In this document: positions 17,241 through 26,143 of the stretch, piece after piece
How positions within the stretch are numbered: the stretch's first letter is position 1
Layout: each line of letters begins with the position of its first letter
Assembly (NCBI GenBank): GCA_023409265.1
Contig: JAEYHZ010000008.1
Location: 62,001-126,000, forward strand
Direction of reading: 5' to 3'
From: Bacillota bacterium
GTDB lineage: Bacteria; Bacillota; Clostridia; Acetivibrionales; DSM-1351
DNA: 64,000 bases
Translations under genes and position numbers: made by a program
The notes under the pieces: model-generated
Databases searched by the model: none
What the model saw: the letters and a program-made list of their open reading frames with translations, nothing else
Told to the model about the DNA's origin: nothing

Positions 17241-19418
17241 TCACTCCATACTAAGTAGTTTGCTTTCAAGACATATCTTCAGATCCAGCCTTTTGACCAG
17301 CCCGTTTAGGAATTTGATTTCTATGGTTGGACTGCACTGTGAAAAAGTATTGCTTGAACTTGTACCAGCAGCATTGTCTACAGAAATTACAACTCCCATT
17401 CCAAATTTTGCATGTCTCACAACAACACCTTCTCCCAAACCGCTTACAACCTCATTATTCAACAGCTGAGAAATTTCTTTTACAAAGGTTGAGGCCATGA
17501 TCTTATTATTATCCTGCTGGTCCCAGGACAGTAGGTACAATTCCTCTTTGGCCCGGGTCATTCCCACGTAAAAAAGCCTTCGTTCTTCTTCAAGCAGAGA
17601 GAAATCCTTTAATTCCAAAGCTTTTTCCAGCGCCTTATCTCCCGGGATTTCGCTGTTCGTAAGGTCTATCATAAAAACGCAGTCATATTCCAGGCCCTTC
17701 GAAGAATGTAGGGTACTCAAAGTAATCTGAGGTTCCCTGCTTTCATATTCTGTACTAGTATTTCCTTCAAACAGGTTATCCAATTCAGACAATCTCTCCA
17801 AAAACTCTACAAGCGTCCCGCAGCACGAAGCAATTTCCTGCAGAATGACAAACAACCTGTACAAATACTCGTATGACAGTCCTACTATTTCGCAGTATTC
17901 TTTAATACTGTCCAGGTAATTGAAATTATTTTTAATGTATTCAAGGGCACTCCAGGGCCTCTTTTTTGCCAGGTTGGCAAATTCCAGCTTCAGCTCCTGC
18001 AAGCCGTTTATCTGAAAAGGCTTCAGGTCCATTCCGTTCATAATGCAGTCGATAACCGGCTTGCCGCAGTTTCCTGCCAGGGCGCATTCCAGCATTGCCT
18101 TAGATATATATCTGTTCATTCTGTAATATATCTTTGAGAAGGCTTCAACATCCTGAGGATCCAAAGCAAACAGCAAAAAAGCCGTTACCTCCTGTACCAG
18201 CCAGTGCCTGAAAAAGTAAAGCTTGTTCTGTCTGATTTTGAAGGAAGTTTTTGTCCTGTCCAGCATGTCAGCAATAAGAATGGAGGAAAGATTGTTCCTA
18301 TATAATACCGCAAGCTTCTTTTCCCCGACTTTTTCTGTACAATCTGATTCCGTTCTTCTCGAATTGCCGCCTGATGTAAATTGTGGATTTAACTTATCCA
18401 TAATAAACTTCAGCTGCTCTCTCTGATCAATTGTTTTAATTATCTCCGGGTCTCTGAGTTTATGATTTCGTGTAACATGGTTTTTATCATATCGTTTTTT
18501 ATTCTGTCTGATAAAGCTGCTGCTGAGACCTACAATATTCCCGGTTGATCGGTAGTTGTTCTCGAGTCTGAATATTCTGCAGTTTTTATACTGCTTCTCA
18601 AAATCCAGTATGTACTTGGGCTCAGCACCACGAAAGCTGTAAATCGACTGATCATCATCCGCTACAATAAAGAGGTTATTATTTTCAGCCGCAAGAAGCC
18701 TTATTATTTCAAACTGTATTTTTGAAAGGTCCTGCCCTTCATCAACCTGAATATAGCTGTACCTGTTCCTGTAGTGGCTGAGCAGTTCGGGAGACCTGGT
18801 CAGTATACTATATGCATAGGTCAGCATGTCATCAAAGTCTATCAGTAGGTTACTTTTTTTATAATTCTCATATTCCTTATATATTTGCAAAAACCTTTTA
18901 GTTGAAAAGGTCATTCCGTCAAAGTCCCTGATAAGTTTATTTTTCACAAGTCCGATTTCATTTATCAGATTTTCAAGTTCATCATCATTGATCTTCGAAT
19001 TATTGATGTTTGAATATATTTCTCTAAGCAAATGATGCTTGCTGATCTCCTGATCATTGCCCTCTATTCTCCTGAGCCTCTTTCCCTTCATTCTTTCATA
19101 ATCCCGGATAACCCGGTTACAAAAACTGTGGAGCGTTGCAAAATGAACCTTTTCTGGTATCTCAGAACCATAAAGCCTGTTAAAACGCCTTTCCATTTCC
19201 AGCTGAGCAGCCTTGTTAAAAGTCAAGGTAAGTATGTTGAAGGGCTTTACACCTATTTCTTTTATCAAATATGCTGCTCTTGCTGTTATAACTGTTGTTT
19301 TCCCCGAACCCGGCCCTGCCAGAATCAGCGCCGGACCGTTTATATGAGAAGCGGCGGCTTTTTGTTCCAGATCCAAATTAATATTATGTTCGCTTTTTAT
19401 AGTAGTAAAAAAATTCAA
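17241..19418 (-). CDS. UvrD/Rep-type (superfamily 1) ATP-dependent DNA helicase
   Basis: A 725-residue SF1A helicase. Walker A is GPGSGKTTV (about 36-44), motif II is QVDEGQD (a DExx box variant, about 225), motif III is DDDQSIYSFRGA (about 255), motif V/VI are LSTLHSSKGLEYD (about 570) and YVGMTRAKE (about 620). The C-terminus GEGVVVRHAKFGMGVV resembles the PcrA/UvrD tail that binds RNA polymerase. The start appears to be TTG at 19418 without a strong ribosome site, and no ATG lies upstream in frame. It sits 140 bases downstream of a second helicase gene, suggesting a repair role for the pair. It is slightly divergent from canonical PcrA, so I give no symbol. Confidence 0.9.
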   Translation of the reverse strand: MNFFTTIKSEHNINLDLEQKAAASHINGPALILAGPGSGKTTVITARAAYLIKEIGVKPFNILTLTFNKAAQLEMERRFNRLYGSEIPEKVHFATLHSFCNRVIRDYERMKGKRLRRIEGNDQEISKHHLLREIYSNINNSKINDDELENLINEIGLVKNKLIRDFDGMTFSTKRFLQIYKEYENYKKSNLLIDFDDMLTYAYSILTRSPELLSHYRNRYSYIQVDEGQDLSKIQFEIIRLLAAENNNLFIVADDDQSIYSFRGAEPKYILDFEKQYKNCRIFRLENNYRSTGNIVGLSSSFIRQNKKRYDKNHVTRNHKLRDPEIIKTIDQREQLKFIMDKLNPQFTSGGNSRRTESDCTEKVGEKKLAVLYRNNLSSILIADMLDRTKTSFKIRQNKLYFFRHWLVQEVTAFLLFALDPQDVEAFSKIYYRMNRYISKAMLECALAGNCGKPVIDCIMNGMDLKPFQINGLQELKLEFANLAKKRPWSALEYIKNNFNYLDSIKEYCEIVGLSYEYLYRLFVILQEIASCCGTLVEFLERLSELDNLFEGNTSTEYESREPQITLSTLHSSKGLEYDCVFMIDLTNSEIPGDKALEKALELKDFSLLEEERRLFYVGMTRAKEELYLLSWDQQDNNKIMASTFVKEISQLLNNEVVSGLGEGVVVRHAKFGMGVVISVDNAAGTSSSNTFSQCSPTIEIKFLNGLVKRLDLKICLESKLLSME

Positions 19419-19559
19419 ATAATCATTCCAGTCGTTTAGGAAAAGTTAAATAGTTGGAAAATTTCCCCCTGCAATAATATCTCTGCAAAGTTTATGTGAT
19501 ATTATTGAACAAGTTTTTAAAGTTATTACTTAACTTTTCCTTATGTATTTTAATAAATC

Positions 19560-21917
19560 TCAAATATCCTGAGTACCCCAGAACTGTTCCAACCTTGCCT
19601 GTAGTTCTCCGGTACTCTTAACCCTTACACTGTGTTCCCAGTGTTTGGGAAAAAGGTTTTTATAGGTACGGTGAGAGAATCTTTCATCCACCAATAATAC
19701 CATACCCCTGTCTGCTTCCGAGCGAATGACCCGGCCGGCAGCTTGCAGTACTTTATTCATACCGGGATACATATATGCATTTTCATAGCCCATACCATTT
19801 TTTCTCTGGAAATAGTCCATTATTATATCCTGTTCAATACTGATTTGAGGAAGCCCTACTCCTATTATTATTGCTCCTATTAATCTGTCTCCTTTCAAAT
19901 CAATACCTTCCGAGAATATGCCTCCCAACACTCCGAAGCAAATCATCGAGGTTTTGTTATCAGGCTGGAACCTGTTTAAAAATGTCTCTCTTTCCTCTTC
20001 AGTCATTGAATTTTCCTGAATAAATGTATTTGAGTCAGGATATTTCTCAACAAATCTCCAATACACCTCATTCATGTACCTATATGAAGGAAAATAAACC
20101 AGGTAATTACCCTTTCTTTTATCTACTGCCGATTTAATTATTTCAACAATAGCGTCATAGCTGTTTTCACGATTTTTATATTTTGTAGAAACAGCATCCT
20201 CCACCAGCAGGCATAACTTTCTATTATCAAAAGGAGAACAGAGATTTATATTATAATCCTCTTTATTACCGCCGAGAATATCCATAAAATAACTAAGAGG
20301 TGTCAGGGTAGCTGAAAAGAATACTGCAGTCTTCCCCCTCTTTACAGCTTCCGACAATAAAAAGGATGGGTCAATGCAGAACAGTTTCACTCTGACCTCG
20401 CTGCCATTTGTTTCAATAAAGGTTACATACCTTTCATCAAAAAATTCTGCAATTTTCAGAAAAGCAATTGAGTTGAAGTATACTTCCAGAAGCTGGTCAA
20501 AGCCTTCAATACCCTTGTTCTGGTTTTTTACAATCCACTCTTCCGCTTCCGAAATGAAGGTGTTCAGAAGTCTGTACAAATCATTTAGCTCGCCCTTGTT
20601 AATCAGAAAACCCGCTTCATCACACTCTTTTCTCAGAGTAATCATATAAGCGTTAATTTTATTAAGTGCTTTAGCAATCCTTGGCTGATGGCTTCTCATT
20701 GCCTTTTTCGCTTCAAGAAATGCAGCTTTGCTCAGCTGGGCAGAAAACATCTCTCTTGCTCTGTCCACAAGGTTATGTGCTTCATCAATCAGGAAAGCAT
20801 AATCTCCGTCGTTTGTAAGAAAAAAGCGCTTCAAGTAAACTCTTGGATCAAACACATAGTTGTAGTCACAGATAACGCAATCGGCCCAAAGTGATAAATC
20901 CAGCGCAAACTCGAAGGGACACACCCTGTGCTTTTCTGCATACTCTTCAATCATTTCTCTAGATAAATTCTCCGAGTTCTGCAGTATATCGATCAAGGCG
21001 GTATTTACTCTGTTAAAATGTCCGCTGGCATACTCACAGGATTCAGGATTACAAATTGCTTCGTTTTGAAAACAAATCTTATCCTTTGCCGTCAATGTCA
21101 ATGTTCTGAATTTCAGGCCACCGGCCCTCATCTTTACAAAAGCCTCTTCAGCAACCTGCCTTGTTATGGTTTTGGCAGTCAGGTAAAAAATTTTTGAAAT
21201 ATTCTGTTCTCCAAAGGCTTTTACTGCTGGAAAAAGCGTTGAAATAGTCTTTCCAATCCCTGTGGGGGCCTGTACGAATAGTTTTTTCTGCTGCACTATG
21301 GTTTTATAAACGGCAACAGCCAGCTCTCTCTGACCCTTACGATAGCTATCAAATGGAAAAGTCATCTCTCTTATGGAATGGTCTCTTTGTGTATTCCAGA
21401 TATCAGACATTCTGGCCCAGACAACATACTTGTCCAAAAGCTGGCCCATAAAGTCCTTAAGTTCCTGAATGCTATAGGTCTCTCTGATAATTTTTCTTTC
21501 TTCGGTATCTATTTGAAAATAGGTCAGTTGAACGAATATATTATCCAAATCATTTTGAATACAGTAAATAAAGGCATAGCATTTAGCCTGAGCCCAGTGC
21601 AGCAAACTGAAATCCCCGTCTATATGTTCCAGAGGCCTTGCCGTTGACTTAATTTCATCAATAACTATTCCTTCCGGTTCGGTAATTACGCCGTCAGCCC
21701 TGCCTTCCAGCTTTATAGTAAAGCCTTCTATCTGATAATCATAGGAGAGATAAACCTCTTTGGCATATTTCTCGCCGCTTTCCTTTTGTATTTTTTGATG
21801 AATTCGTGTGCCTTCCAACATACGGTTTGATGAAACAAGCCTGTTGTCTATATCTCCCGAACGTAATACCAGTTCAACAAGATTTCGTATTGAAATTTTA
21901 ATCTGAGCTTTTTCCAT
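19560..21917 (-). CDS. DinG/XPD-like iron-sulfur helicase with N-terminal Cas4-like nuclease domain
   Basis: A 785-residue superfamily 2 protein. Residues 1-150 hold a PD-(D/E)XK-like region (EGRADGVI..GIVIDEIKST, then WAQAKCYAFIY), as in Cas4/RecB nucleases. The helicase core follows: QAPTGIGKTI (Walker A, about 215), a four-cysteine region (CFQNEAICNPESC, later CPF and CVIC) that would hold a 4Fe-4S cluster, LIDEAHN (DEAH box, about 375), and VLQAAGRVIRSEADRG (motif VI, about 725). Together it would unwind and cut DNA 5' to 3'. It is encoded directly upstream of the UvrD-like helicase. Repair or replication-fork processing is inferred. Confidence 0.88.
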   Translation of the reverse strand: MEKAQIKISIRNLVELVLRSGDIDNRLVSSNRMLEGTRIHQKIQKESGEKYAKEVYLSYDYQIEGFTIKLEGRADGVITEPEGIVIDEIKSTARPLEHIDGDFSLLHWAQAKCYAFIYCIQNDLDNIFVQLTYFQIDTEERKIIRETYSIQELKDFMGQLLDKYVVWARMSDIWNTQRDHSIREMTFPFDSYRKGQRELAVAVYKTIVQQKKLFVQAPTGIGKTISTLFPAVKAFGEQNISKIFYLTAKTITRQVAEEAFVKMRAGGLKFRTLTLTAKDKICFQNEAICNPESCEYASGHFNRVNTALIDILQNSENLSREMIEEYAEKHRVCPFEFALDLSLWADCVICDYNYVFDPRVYLKRFFLTNDGDYAFLIDEAHNLVDRAREMFSAQLSKAAFLEAKKAMRSHQPRIAKALNKINAYMITLRKECDEAGFLINKGELNDLYRLLNTFISEAEEWIVKNQNKGIEGFDQLLEVYFNSIAFLKIAEFFDERYVTFIETNGSEVRVKLFCIDPSFLLSEAVKRGKTAVFFSATLTPLSYFMDILGGNKEDYNINLCSPFDNRKLCLLVEDAVSTKYKNRENSYDAIVEIIKSAVDKRKGNYLVYFPSYRYMNEVYWRFVEKYPDSNTFIQENSMTEEERETFLNRFQPDNKTSMICFGVLGGIFSEGIDLKGDRLIGAIIIGVGLPQISIEQDIIMDYFQRKNGMGYENAYMYPGMNKVLQAAGRVIRSEADRGMVLLVDERFSHRTYKNLFPKHWEHSVRVKSTGELQARLEQFWGTQDI

Positions 21918-21950
21918 AGGTTATCCTTATTGACTATTTTCTTACGAATT

Positions 21951-22113
21951 TAGGCATGATTAAATAATAACTTCCCCATTTTAAGGTGTCTATTTTCCGC
22001 CAATACGACCTTGTCGTCAGTTGCAATAAAGCAATTATTGCGCCTTCCTCCGCCTTGTCTTGACGAAAAATATCTCGCCTTAAAACGGAGTTTTATTATT
22101 TAATCATGCCTTA
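21951..22113. repeat. MITE-like palindromic intergenic element
   Basis: A 163-base block with terminal inverted repeats. AGGCATGATTAAATAATAA at the left is repeated exactly inverted at the right, and the similarity runs on to about 38 bases per arm (through TTTTAAGGYG). Inside are smaller hairpins (ACGAC/GTCGT and GCAATAA/TTATTGC). There is no coding capacity. It fills the gap between the phosphoesterase gene and the helicase start, on whose transcript it would form one large fold. Confidence 0.68.
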
Positions 22114-22184
22114 ATTTCATATTCAGTTCGTTTCCGGGCGTGAATAATTTTAATTATATTTCATTTACTATTAATATTAAATAT

Positions 22185-23129
22185 TTATTTACTTCTGAGT
22201 GTTGCTACAACAATTTCAGGAGGATTAAGAAACCTTGGTACAGGTACATTATTACCAAGACCTCTGCTTACAAGCATTGTTGTATCTGCTTCTGTCCATC
22301 TGCCATCAGTATATGCAGGAAACCACCTGCGATTTTGCTGGGGGGAAATCAGACCTCCCCGGAATGGGATTTGAAGCTGCCCACCGTGCATATGTCCCGA
22401 GAATACCAGTTGAAAGCCTTTTCCCTTTATTGCATCAAACATATTGGCTCTGTGAAAAAGCAGAATATTATAGCCGGTGGAGGGTTTTAAACCGGTAATG
22501 CTTTCATTCAGATATTCCTCAGCACTTTTGTCGTTCCAGGTGTATGGATCACCTATGCCATACAGATTGATTTCTGCTTTTCCCCTACGAAGTATAACTT
22601 TTTTGTTTTCAAGAATTGTTACACCAAATTTCCGGAGCATATTCTGATACTTTTCAAAGTTATAGTACCACACATCATGGTTGCCTGATACAGCATATAC
22701 AGGTAATGTTGGGGTCAGTTGTGATACAAGCCTTGTAACAGGAACCAGATTCACATTGTTCTCATCGATGAGATCACCGGTCAATACAACAATATCCGGT
22801 TTTTCTTTTTTCACCATATAAATAAGCTTTTCTGTGCCGCCATGGAAGGTTCCTGTATGGAAATCAGAAATCTGCAATATCTTGAACCCATCAAACCCAG
22901 AGGGTATTTTCTCTGAACCCACACTATATCTTGTGATCCCAATAACTGTTGAAAAATAAATCAGACAAAAAATCAATGCTGCATTTAGAATTAGAATAAC
23001 AATTGCTTTAATACCGGCACTATGTTGGACTTCCTGTCTATTTTTTATGCATTTTGAAATTATAAATATAGCCGGGTTCAGTACAATTATCAGCAGCATT
23101 ATAGCACTGCTTATATTAATGCCCTTCAT
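22185..23129 (-). CDS. Membrane-anchored metallophosphoesterase (YkuE/YaeI-like)
   Basis: A 314-residue protein with two N-terminal membrane helices (about 5-20 and 38-62) and a calcineurin-type phosphoesterase domain. Metal-ligand motifs are visible: QISDFHTGTFHGG (DxH), VVLTGDLIDEN (GDx), VSGNHDVWYY (GNHD), and FSGHMHGGQLQ (GHxH). Related enzymes hydrolyse UDP-2,3-diacylglucosamine or phosphoesters of lipids; in Gram-positive bacteria the substrate is unknown. It ends just before the palindromic element. AAGGGG precedes the ATG. Confidence 0.88.
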   Translation of the reverse strand: MKGINISSAIMLLIIVLNPAIFIISKCIKNRQEVQHSAGIKAIVILILNAALIFCLIYFSTVIGITRYSVGSEKIPSGFDGFKILQISDFHTGTFHGGTEKLIYMVKKEKPDIVVLTGDLIDENNVNLVPVTRLVSQLTPTLPVYAVSGNHDVWYYNFEKYQNMLRKFGVTILENKKVILRRGKAEINLYGIGDPYTWNDKSAEEYLNESITGLKPSTGYNILLFHRANMFDAIKGKGFQLVFSGHMHGGQLQIPFRGGLISPQQNRRWFPAYTDGRWTEADTTMLVSRGLGNNVPVPRFLNPPEIVVATLRSK

Positions 23130-23204
23130 AAGACCCCTTATAAATTAAGATTATATTATTAGTGTATAAAGCAGGCTTATGTACTTAGAACCAAATGCCT
23201 GTCA

Positions 23205-23340
23205 TTAATGTTCTTCACCAGGAACCGGTGCAATGACAATATACTTGGTTCCGTGCCTTCCAAGCGGCTTGTCCAGGCCGGAAACCACTACTTCTACAAG
23301 TCGGAAGCCTTCTTTCTGATAAAAACTCCTTACGGCCCCT
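23205..23340 (-). pseudogene. Remnant of a GNAT acetyltransferase C-terminus
   Basis: Directly after the aldo/keto reductase stop, in another frame, about 40 codons read VRSFYQKEGFRLVEVVV and end APVPGEEH before a stop. FYQKEGF is the common acetyl-CoA-fold C-terminal strand of GNAT enzymes. The rest of the gene is missing, so it looks like a fragment left by a deletion that joined it to the reductase gene. Confidence 0.55.
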
Positions 23341-24298
23341 AAACAAGACATTGGATTTCCTCCTCAGTAAGCGAAATATCGGCAGCCTCAAGACAATTCT
23401 GAAGTTGATCAATATTGGTACAGCCAATAATTGCAGACCCGTTCAGCTTATTGTCCATAATATAATTCAATGCTACGGCTGTCTTGCTGTAGCCCCTTTT
23501 TTTGCACAATTTAAGCAAGTTATTATATCGGTTGATATTCTCAAGTGTCAAGAACTTCCTCAGCTTTTCAGAAACATTTATCAATCCATTGTCATCGGCT
23601 TTTGAAAACAGTCCGTTTGCCTGAGAAGAAAACGCCATCACCGGCATACCCATCTCAAGATATTGTCCATACTCTCTGTCGTTCATGCAAACCAGAGTTT
23701 CATCATTAAAATTTTTCGGAAAGCATTCTGCGAGACTCCATTGAATCTGAGAAATAACAAGTTTCGTCTTATTATTTTTTTCTGCATATTCATTTGCCTG
23801 TTTAATCCTTTCACAGCTCCAGTTTGATACACCTACTGCTCTTGTTTTTCCCTGCTCCACAAGAGTATGTAAAGTATCCATTATTCCGTCAACCGGTATC
23901 TGGGCATCGTCCCTGTGAAGCAGGTATAAATCCACATAATCGGTTTGAAGTGTTTTCAGACTTGTATCCATATCTGAAATTATTTCATCCCGGGATAGAC
24001 GTGTTACCCCATCCTTTCCTGGATGTCCGCCTTTAGTCACCAGAATGACCTCTTTTCTGTTATTTCTTGCCCTGATCCATTCTCCAATTGTGCGCTCACT
24101 GGCAGAATGACCATTTTCAAGCCAGTCACAGTAAACTCTTGCAGTATCTATTGTATTACCCCTGGATTCAAAATACCTGTCCATCATCTCAAAGGATTGT
24201 TTTATATCGAGAGTTGTTCCAAAGGGTACTCCTCCCAGAATAATTCTTGACATTCTTATGGGCAGTCCGCTGGCATCTTTTATTTCAAAATATTTCAT
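23339..24298 (-). CDS. Aldo/keto reductase
   Basis: A 319-residue NADPH-dependent TIM-barrel oxidoreductase. The catalytic tetrad is visible: DTARVYCDW (Asp and Tyr, about 54-59), LVTKGG (Lys, about 90) and LYLLHRDD (His, about 125). The NADP site lies in the C-terminal third (GCTNIDQLQN). An in-frame TTG at 24304 lies too close to GGGAGG; the ATG at 24298 is 8 bases away and was chosen. The protein is complete, but its stop falls on the boundary with a GNAT fragment, so the last few residues may have been changed by rearrangement. Substrate unknown. Confidence 0.88.
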   Translation of the reverse strand: MKYFEIKDASGLPIRMSRIILGGVPFGTTLDIKQSFEMMDRYFESRGNTIDTARVYCDWLENGHSASERTIGEWIRARNNRKEVILVTKGGHPGKDGVTRLSRDEIISDMDTSLKTLQTDYVDLYLLHRDDAQIPVDGIMDTLHTLVEQGKTRAVGVSNWSCERIKQANEYAEKNNKTKLVISQIQWSLAECFPKNFNDETLVCMNDREYGQYLEMGMPVMAFSSQANGLFSKADDNGLINVSEKLRKFLTLENINRYNNLLKLCKKRGYSKTAVALNYIMDNKLNGSAIIGCTNIDQLQNCLEAADISLTEEEIQCLV

Positions 24299-24433
24299 TT
24301 TCAAGTCCTCCCGGTGATATGTATGTTATCATATATCTTAATTTTAAATTTATTATATCAACTGGAACAAAGAGTTCATCTTAGTTTTAAACATTTTAAT
24401 ACTCTCTTTATTATCTACCTACAGAATAAAAAA

Positions 24434-24467
24434 TACAAGCCTGTTAAGATATCTTAACAGGCTTGTA
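24434..24467 (-). terminator. Terminator after the DUF1540 gene
   Basis: A perfect 34-base palindrome (arm TACAAGCCTGTTAAGAT) followed on the minus strand by a T run of six, eight bases past the stop codon at 24475. Confidence 0.85.
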
Positions 24468-24474
24468 TACGGGT

Positions 24475-24651
24475 TTAAATACTTGCTCCAGGTGCAAAGG
24501 TTGAACAGTCAGTTTCCTCGGAATTTGAAGCGTTTCTGGGCTGTACTTCTATTTTGTCTGCTGAACAGTGGTCACCTTGCATATAATAAGTGCAAGTATT
24601 AACGACACATTTTATACCCTGGTTAGGATGATCCATTTTTGTAGCCTTCAT
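24475..24651 (-). CDS. DUF1540 domain mini-protein
   Basis: A 58-residue protein with the cysteine pattern of the DUF1540 family: IKCVVNTCTYYMQGDHCSA in the first half and ETDCSTFAP near the end, four cysteines that probably bind a metal. GGAGG lies upstream; a first ATG five bases earlier is out of frame and stops at once. The family is common in spore-forming Firmicutes, often as short single or double repeats, and its function is unknown. It is followed by a strong terminator. Confidence 0.85.
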   Translation of the reverse strand: MKATKMDHPNQGIKCVVNTCTYYMQGDHCSADKIEVQPRNASNSEETDCSTFAPGASI

Positions 24652-24801
24652 TTTTTCATTCCTCCAAATAATATATATTTAAATAACTGCTTTTCATAAA
24701 ATATTATTTGGTGATTAGAAGTTTTTATTCAACTCATATTATGACAAATCAAACAAATTCTACGAATTCATTGGCAGGTTTTTTGTAAACTTTCTTTTAT
24801 G

Positions 24802-25266
24802 CTACCTTCTTGCCTTTCCAGTTAAATGCTCAATAGTTATTTTCACCACTTTTGTAATGCCAGCATCATTTTTTATATATGCCATACCCTTTTCCATGAA
24901 CTCACTGGAATATTTCTTTATAAATGCCTCCAATGCAGCTTGCTTTTCATCGCCAAGTACTTCGCTGCAGCTTCCGAAAACAACTGTACTAACGTATCTA
25001 TAGCTGAACTTATCGGGAATAGGTTCTGTATTACCGACTACACAAAAAGAAACCTTGTTGTTGAATTCTATATTCTCAAGCTTTGCCCCCTCCTTGGCAC
25101 AGTGGAAGTAAATATTGCCATCCATATAAACATAATTGAGAGGTATTCCATATGCATACCCATTCTCGCCGACAGTTGACAAAATTCCGTATTGACCTTC
25201 CTCCAAAAGTTTTATTGATTCTTCCGGGCCTATTTTTCTGTCGTTTCTTCTCATTTCCTTAAACAT
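24802..25266 (-). CDS. Pyridoxamine 5'-phosphate oxidase-related flavin-binding protein (NimA-like)
   Basis: A 154-residue split-barrel flavoprotein. The pattern GQYGILSTVGENGYAYGIPLNYVY (strands 1-3) and IYFHCAKEGAKLENI (about 72-86) is that of the PPOX-related/NimA group, which binds FMN or F420-type cofactors. NimA-type members reduce nitroimidazoles; most clostridial relatives have no assigned substrate. GGAGGT precedes the ATG. It is monocistronic. Confidence 0.85.
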   Translation of the reverse strand: MFKEMRRNDRKIGPEESIKLLEEGQYGILSTVGENGYAYGIPLNYVYMDGNIYFHCAKEGAKLENIEFNNKVSFCVVGNTEPIPDKFSYRYVSTVVFGSCSEVLGDEKQAALEAFIKKYSSEFMEKGMAYIKNDAGITKVVKITIEHLTGKARR

Positions 25267-25333
25267 AATTGACCTCCGTTTATCAAATAATTATTATATT
25301 TTTTGAGTTTATTCATTATTTTAATACTGTACA

Positions 25334-25927
25334 TTAAGGTTTTAGAATACCTTTTTCAATGGACAGCTCTATTATTTCCTTTGCCAAACTCCAAAGCTCA
25401 GGCGCATACTGCTCAAGCATGCTGTTTCTTTTTATAACCTTTTCACTTGTAACACCGGGTTTCTGCCAGGTATGACCGTTAGTATTGTAATTCAGAATAA
25501 GAGGCTGGAGCCTGTCCAGACAGGCTGCAAATTTCGCCTCAGGTGTTTTCAGGTCTTCAAACTCCCTCCACAGCATATAAATCTCTTCCGCCTGATCCCC
25601 GGGCAGCACATTGAACAAACGGTTCGCTGCCTTATTCTCTCTTTCAGCCTTATCCTCATATCCTTTTTCGTCATAACAGAAGGTATCTCCGGCATCTATT
25701 TCCACCAGATCATGGATAAGTATCAACTTAAGTACCTTTAGCATATCAAGATTTTTATCCGCTGAGTATTCAGACAGTAAAATTGCCATTGCAGCCATAT
25801 GCCAGGAATGCTCGGCGTCGTTCTCATTACGCGTTGTACCTATGACAACATTCTGGCGGAAAATTTGTTTAAGTCTGTCGATCTCGGTAATAAATTGTAT
25901 TTGCTTCATTAATCGTTCATTTCTCAT
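25334..25927 (-). CDS. HD-domain hydrolase (HDDC2/YfbR-like, probable 5'-deoxynucleotidase)
   Basis: A 197-residue HD phosphohydrolase. The metal site is visible: H in NDAEHSWHMA (about 38-42), the HD pair in LILIHDLVEIDAGD (about 70-80), and a later D in ACLDRLQPLI (about 138). Layout and length fit the HDDC2/YfbR group that removes the 5' phosphate of deoxynucleoside monophosphates. GGAG lies 8 bases before the ATG. The reading frame stays open for about 65 codons upstream, back to the histidine kinase stop, but no standard start codon occurs there. Confidence 0.82.
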   Translation of the reverse strand: MRNERLMKQIQFITEIDRLKQIFRQNVVIGTTRNENDAEHSWHMAAMAILLSEYSADKNLDMLKVLKLILIHDLVEIDAGDTFCYDEKGYEDKAERENKAANRLFNVLPGDQAEEIYMLWREFEDLKTPEAKFAACLDRLQPLILNYNTNGHTWQKPGVTSEKVIKRNSMLEQYAPELWSLAKEIIELSIEKGILKP

Positions 25928-26143
25928 AAGTAAATCTCCATATAAAATATTAAAGTATGATCTTATTGTAACCCATTTGCAATCATCATTATTAGAGGTA
26001 GCACGTATATTTTCATAAATTTCATTATTGCGATTGTAAGTATAACATTTATAAATCAGTAATCCAATAATGAAAGCAATTCCCGGCAGCGAACTAAAAA
26101 CTATTTGCCTTAATTCATTTGAAATGCTTATGGGAGATGCGTC

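Noticed and set aside
23205..23427. 70-residue minus-strand frame overlapping the aldo/keto reductase end
   Set aside because: The frame with GNAT-like residues is a different one; the longer frame is a shadow.
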